Source: Thermoplasmatota archaeon (GTDB lineage: Archaea; Thermoplasmatota; E2; DHVEG-1). From it: a DNA stretch of 17,611 bases. Of the stretch, positions 14,283-17,611 are shown in pieces. Both the position numbers and the translations under genes were made by a program. The notes beneath the pieces are model-generated. The model did not search any database and was not told the origin of the DNA. It saw only the letters and a list, made by a program, of their open reading frames with translations. Position 1 is the stretch's first letter. Each line of letters starts with the position of its first letter. The stretch lies in assembly GCA_016930995.1 (NCBI GenBank), contig JAFGFQ010000005.1, positions 1-17,611 of the forward strand, written 5' to 3'.

Positions 14283-15381
14283 GGATTAAACAAGGTATTA
14301 TTGCATAGCTTTTTGCCATTCCAAAGATTGGTTTTGGGAGAATACGGGGTCTACCCCAATAATTTTGACTCCAAATCGTATCTGGCAGGTATTTATTGTA
14401 AAATCGAGCATGGATGTTATTTTTCAAAAAAGTGTTCATTGAAATAGTTATATGCCAGGAATCCTCAATCATGATTCCGATATTACAATGTCGTATCATA
14501 TTTTTTTCAACATTGATTGCAGAAGAAAAACCACTAATGAGGATACCGATAGATGCCAAAGGAGGATTCATTTTCTGCGGAGGATTATCAAGAGAATTTG
14601 AAAAAATTGAATTGTTGTACGAACCATCATCCAGTACTATTGTTCGAGTGTTGTTATAAAAATAATTACCTGATAATACCGTATCCCAGATATGATTGAG
14701 TGTTATTGCATTTAGAGATGAGATGATTGAATTATTTGAAATAACGCAATGAGACATATCAAAAAGATACAAACCACATTGATTCTCTTTGGGGGAAAGT
14801 AATTGATTTTTTATAATAGAACAATTCGACACTGCCCCAAGAAATATACCAAATGCGTGGTTTGATAGGAACCAATTTTGGATAATATTACAGCGATCCC
14901 AACCATAAAAACTGATTCCACATGCGATTGTTCCCATGAAAATATTATCAGAGATCGTCATGTTTCTATTCCGGGGATAATGAGAAGTATCCTCTAGAAT
15001 AGCACTGTATTTACTATCGAACCCATAAAAAGTGAATCCAGATATTGTAACATCACTACTTGAGATTGAGATAAGTGCATCATTCGGTGGAATTTCCGCA
15101 CTGATCTGTGTTGTATTTTTTGAATCTCCAAGGAGTTTGATAGCTTTGGGAATAACAATTGTTTCATTATATACTCCACTATAAACATAAATAGTATCGC
15201 CATCACTCGCATCATTAATTGCATCCTGAATTCGAGTGTAGTTCCCAGGTCCGCTTCCACCAACATACAACCAAGTTCCTCTTGACGCTGATTGTTTCTC
15301 AGTGGTCTGTGCTATCGCTGGTGCATACGCTATCGCAACGAACAGAAGAATGATTCCAACCGCCAAGCATTTTCGTTTCAT
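14230..15381 (-). CDS. Secreted right-handed parallel beta-helix (NosD-like) protein
   Basis: The protein has 383 aa. A signal peptide (1-25, CLAVGIILLFVAIAYAPAIAQ) is followed by LYVGGSGPGNYTRIQDAINDASDGDTIYV, the usual opening of NosD/pectate-lyase-like beta-helices. Repeats with N-x-I, GIxF/GIxL and N-S-I turns follow to about residue 330, with many N-x-S/T sequons. The C-terminus WSQNYWGRPRILPKPIFG ... FDWHPAQEPYDIPGVC is a closing module shared with the partial protein at 17358-17611 and, in weaker form, the protease fusion. Despite the NosD label, copper delivery is not supported: no nos genes are near. A role in glycan or surface binding is only inferred. The start has a good SD (AGGAG, 7 nt away) overlapping the stop of the upstream Ig-like gene 10 bp away. 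Confidence 0.85.
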   Translation of the reverse strand: MKRKCLAVGIILLFVAIAYAPAIAQTTEKQSASRGTWLYVGGSGPGNYTRIQDAINDASDGDTIYVYSGVYNETIVIPKAIKLLGDSKNTTQISAEIPPNDALISISSSDVTISGFTFYGFDSKYSAILEDTSHYPRNRNMTISDNIFMGTIACGISFYGWDRCNIIQNWFLSNHAFGIFLGAVSNCSIIKNQLLSPKENQCGLYLFDMSHCVISNNSIISSLNAITLNHIWDTVLSGNYFYNNTRTIVLDDGSYNNSIFSNSLDNPPQKMNPPLASIGILISGFSSAINVEKNMIRHCNIGIMIEDSWHITISMNTFLKNNIHARFYNKYLPDTIWSQNYWGRPRILPKPIFGMAKSYAIIPCLIQFDWHPAQEPYDIPGVC

Positions 15382-15391
15382 TGAGTTTCTC

Positions 15392-16354
15392 CTATGTATT
15401 ATAAAACGTTGCTCTGATGAAATATTTCCCGATATAGCCTGTGTAATTATTGGGGAGGGTTACATCTCTGAAGAGGTAGAATCCAGGTTTGATGATGGGG
15501 ATTTGAAATGTAGGTGGAAGAATACTTACTTCTGCTGTCCACCCTGCATTGTCATAAGCAACAGCTTTTATTGTCATTGAAATACCCATTAACGAATATG
15601 TTGTAATCATAACGATTCTTGCATGAAATTTCACATACTCTTCTAAAATCTCTGGATTGAAAATGAAGCCTTTTACTGTATATGCATCTGGAATCTCATA
15701 TTCATACACAGGTCCAGGACCCAGAACGGTTTTCCTTAATACATCGTTGAAATAAAACTCAGTCCGGTTCATACCACTCGTTTCATCAGTCGCAGTAGCA
15801 GAATAGATGATGACGTAATTGCATAAACCGTTTCCTGCCCAACTATAGTTCATAGAAATTCTCGGTGCTTTTGTATCCAATGATAACGTAATATTCTTCT
15901 CTGGTTCAGTATTCCCAGCATTATCAACAGAATAATACTTTAATAAATACCGACCATCGAGTGTTATATTAAATGGCTGTGTATAGATTTTCCAGATTCC
16001 TAAATCGATTTGGTAATATGTGACATTAATCCCTGAATCATCATCAGTAGCATTCAATGTAACAGTAATTTTACTTCCATACCAGCCATTATAGCCTGGG
16101 TGGGGAGGTTTTAGAATGCATGTTGTGACTGGCGGTGTTGTATCATTGTCTGAATTCTTTTCTCCCCCTAGATAACGATATGTTATCTTGTTCTGCTGTG
16201 TATGAAGAAATCTTTCTATTTTTACACGAAACAAAGGAGAATCATACAGAGAGGTTGAGTCAATAGATTGATACCCCACCACATTACTCAATGAACCCAG
16301 CACAAGAAGAACTACTGCACAGAGACTTACCACTATCAATGGGCGTTTATCCAT
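15392..16354 (-). CDS. Secreted protein with Ig-like/OmpL47-type domains
   Basis: The protein has 320 aa. A signal peptide (about 1-27, LIVVSLCAVVLLVLGSLSNVVG) is followed by SLYDSPLFRVKIERFL, a possible propeptide or export-related motif. From about 72 come Ig-like repeats of the OmpL47/bacterial surface type: DTTPPVTTC, GWYGSKITVTLNATDDDSG, TYYQIDLGIWKIYTQPFNI, YYSVDNAGNTEPEKNI, then a second unit from DTKAPRISMNYSW to VAYDNAGWTAEV (about 161-275). Such domains usually serve adhesion or as spacers in surface proteins. The tail YIGKYFIRATFYNT is not recognised. The gene stands between the two beta-helix/FYLG pairs, 10 bp before the second pair, and has its own promoter and purine-rich SD. 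Confidence 0.82.
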   Translation of the reverse strand: MDKRPLIVVSLCAVVLLVLGSLSNVVGYQSIDSTSLYDSPLFRVKIERFLHTQQNKITYRYLGGEKNSDNDTTPPVTTCILKPPHPGYNGWYGSKITVTLNATDDDSGINVTYYQIDLGIWKIYTQPFNITLDGRYLLKYYSVDNAGNTEPEKNITLSLDTKAPRISMNYSWAGNGLCNYVIIYSATATDETSGMNRTEFYFNDVLRKTVLGPGPVYEYEIPDAYTVKGFIFNPEILEEYVKFHARIVMITTYSLMGISMTIKAVAYDNAGWTAEVSILPPTFQIPIIKPGFYLFRDVTLPNNYTGYIGKYFIRATFYNT

Positions 16355-16360
16355 ACTCTT

Positions 16361-16409
16361 TCCTTCCCCATGATATGATTTAAATATCTTATGTCCTCCT
16401 TATAAATAT
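16361..16409 (-). promoter_or_regulatory. Promoter and SD of the Ig-like protein gene
   Basis: Minus-strand TATATTTATA (16400-16409) is a TATA box about 50 bp before the ATG. It would give a leader of about 25 nt containing GGGGAAGGA (16361-16369) as SD. A nearer ATTTAAAT (about 16378-16385) could alternatively drive a leaderless message. The remaining gap to 16482 holds a direct repeat ATTTCAGA (from 16459 and 16469) and nothing else recognised. Confidence 0.45.
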
Positions 16410-16482
16410 ATCTTCAAGAGGGGACGCAGTGACACGGATTCTTATTCCTTAGATCACCATTTCAGACAATTTCAGAACCTAT

Positions 16483-17358
16483 TCAGTAATTATAAAGATT
16501 CACTAATAAAGCGAAACCAAGATAAAAACGTTCATTGTTATCAAGATATAATGATAATCCAGTGAAATCGATAGCACCAATAGTCAATTGTCCAATAAGA
16601 AAACTCCCCACTCCACCAGCGAAGGACGCTTCCCATTTTTTTATTCCATTCAAACCAATTGTATTTATCCAGCCATGCGAGGGATAAAGAGGACCATAAT
16701 AACTCTCGGAATAACCAAAATTTATCCATTCATTAAAACCTATAGGTGAGAAGGCCAATATATCAACTAATAATTCAAGCAATTTTAGACAAAAATCAAA
16801 AATGATAGGTCGGTCTGAAAAAGAAGCTACTATACCTATTAGAAACAAAAGTGGAATAATAGAAAGTCTCGTCCTTAAAGTCAATACATAAGAATTATCT
16901 GTTTGACCAGTAAAATAACATAGAATATTTGTATTTTCATCTACCATTCTTTTAGTTTTATTGATAAGTGTATTGAGAGTATTTCTATCTTGGAAAATCT
17001 TATTTTCCCCTATTGCAAGCATTTGCCCCCTCTCAACACTCATCCCACGTGGCAACAACCCATACTTATCCAACTCCACCACAGCATCCTTGAAGATGGG
17101 CACTGCTTCTTCCCTTGTTGATGTCTGATTCAACCGTGCTCTGAACTCCACGAGATACTGCTCAAGGTTCTGATATTGTTCTCTGGTGAGTTTCACCGTG
17201 GTATCCTCAAATCCTTTGATGCCACAGGCTTCCGAAGTGACTTCGACAAGGTCATTTTCTTGGGATGCTTTTACGGTGTTGAAGTTGATAGTTGGTGCTA
17301 TGGTCACACCAACGAATAAGAGGATAACACCTGCTGCAAGGAGTTTCTTTATTTCCAT
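16483..17358 (-). CDS. Secreted FYLG-family protein, copy 2
   Basis: The protein has 291 aa from ATG 17358 (a TTG one codon earlier is unlikely). The signal peptide (1-25) and helical N-domain (about 30-118) are nearly identical to copy 1 at 13400-14230. From residue 119 it differs: a lysine/asparagine-rich stretch, a hydrophobic region (about 157-205, LSIIPLLFLIGIVASF) and a Gly-rich C-terminus with INTIGLNGI (231-239). It ends with FTGLSL...ERFYLGF (265-282), which matches the closing motif of copy 1. The ATG overlaps the beta-helix stop as TGATG, with GGAG in the preceding Pro-Gly-Val codons, so it is coupled to the beta-helix gene. It is probably exported and membrane-associated. It is unclear whether the different C-terminus means another partner or target. 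Confidence 0.78.
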   Translation of the reverse strand: MEIKKLLAAGVILLFVGVTIAPTINFNTVKASQENDLVEVTSEACGIKGFEDTTVKLTREQYQNLEQYLVEFRARLNQTSTREEAVPIFKDAVVELDKYGLLPRGMSVERGQMLAIGENKIFQDRNTLNTLINKTKRMVDENTNILCYFTGQTDNSYVLTLRTRLSIIPLLFLIGIVASFSDRPIIFDFCLKLLELLVDILAFSPIGFNEWINFGYSESYYGPLYPSHGWINTIGLNGIKKWEASFAGGVGSFLIGQLTIGAIDFTGLSLYLDNNERFYLGFALLVNLYNY

Positions 17359-17410
17359 CAACTCACTCCTGGGATATCATAGGGTTCTTGCGCTGGATGC
17401 CAGTCATATT
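17029..17410 (-). repeat. Duplicated 382-bp segment, copy 2
   Basis: This is the partner of 13901-14282, at offset 3128 with no indels. The signal-peptide codons differ more than the mature N-domain codons, while the gene junction (IPGV codons, SD and TGATG) is almost unchanged. Confidence 0.85.
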
Positions 17411-17611
17411 GAGAAAGATAGATGGGATACGGTTTCTTTGTAATCCTAGTTAAAAAATTAAGACTCCAGAAATAAAACACCCGCTCAATGGGTCGTGGTG
17501 ACGAGGTAACCCAATCACTCCAGTAGTTCGCCTCCCATTGATTCCTTCCTAATAATGAAAACACACTTGCGTTTCTTGCATAATTTCGCTTAAAGTAAAT
17601 CGACATGAAAA
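17358..17611 (-). CDS. Beta-helix (NosD-like) protein, C-terminal part only
   Basis: The frame is open to the window edge, so only the last ~84 residues are visible; the ATG at 17606 is internal. RNASVFSLLGRNQWEANYWSD and YLSQYDWHPAQEPYDIPGVS match the closing module of the complete beta-helix protein at 14230-15381. The last 14 residues before the final Ser/Cys are identical. The missing part should carry a signal peptide and beta-helix repeats. The stop codon overlaps the ATG of the FYLG-family copy 2. Confidence 0.75.
   Translation of the reverse strand, partial: FMSIYFKRNYARNASVFSLLGRNQWEANYWSDWVTSSPRPIERVFYFWSLNFLTRITKKPYPIYLSQYDWHPAQEPYDIPGVS

Noticed and set aside
14230..15381. Copper-binding NosD of nitrous oxide reductase
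   Set aside because: The match is only to the generic beta-helix repeat. No nosZ/F/Y/L lies near and no copper-binding motif is seen.

Overview
The window reads as an archaeal chromosome segment, most likely from an uncultured Thermoplasmatota-type euryarchaeon (inferred; no rRNA is present). The signs are archaeal TATA boxes about 30 bp before start codons, an archaeal-type Trm1, the THEP1 NTPase, a HypA paired with an Mrp/MinD-type HypB, and many secreted parallel beta-helix proteins with Thermoplasmatota-like signal peptides. An extracellular papain-family protease fits a sediment protein degrader. No tRNA, rRNA, CRISPR array, transposase or integrase was recognised.

Layout. (1) 1-2854, minus strand: a secreted papain-fold protease fused to a beta-helix overlaps a very AT-rich regulator with two Lrp/AsnC-like halves. 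(2) 3046-4935, plus strand: a cobalamin-binding-type radical SAM enzyme of the RiPP-maturase type. (3) 4979-6720, minus strand: two secreted proteins of unknown function, one a distant member of a family that recurs on the right. (4) 6945-9208: a small membrane protein, msrB, and the overlapping nickel-chaperone pair hypA/hypB. (5) 9205-12889, minus strand: a compact run THEP1 > trm1 > purN > folC. (6) 12949-13179: a small orphan gene. (7) 13400-17611, minus strand: a cluster of secreted proteins with two copies of a translationally coupled pair, [beta-helix protein] > [membrane-rich secreted protein], separated by an Ig-like secreted protein.

How it works together. The central block is housekeeping: tRNA m2,2G26 methylation, purine and folate one-carbon chemistry, methionine sulfoxide repair and nickel delivery. 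PurN plus FolC imply that folate rather than methanopterin serves as at least one C1 carrier, and HypA/HypB implies a [NiFe] hydrogenase elsewhere in the genome. The flanks are accessory and poorer in G+C, and encode exported proteins. Three beta-helix proteins share a C-terminal closing module (NYW ... DW.P...PY), and three secreted proteins share a C-terminal FY[IL]G motif.

The best candidate for an undescribed system is the tandem beta-helix/FYLG pair. Its N-terminal region and gene junction are duplicated almost without change, while the C-terminal halves have diverged beyond recognition. The radical SAM enzyme, with no visible precursor peptide, is the second candidate.
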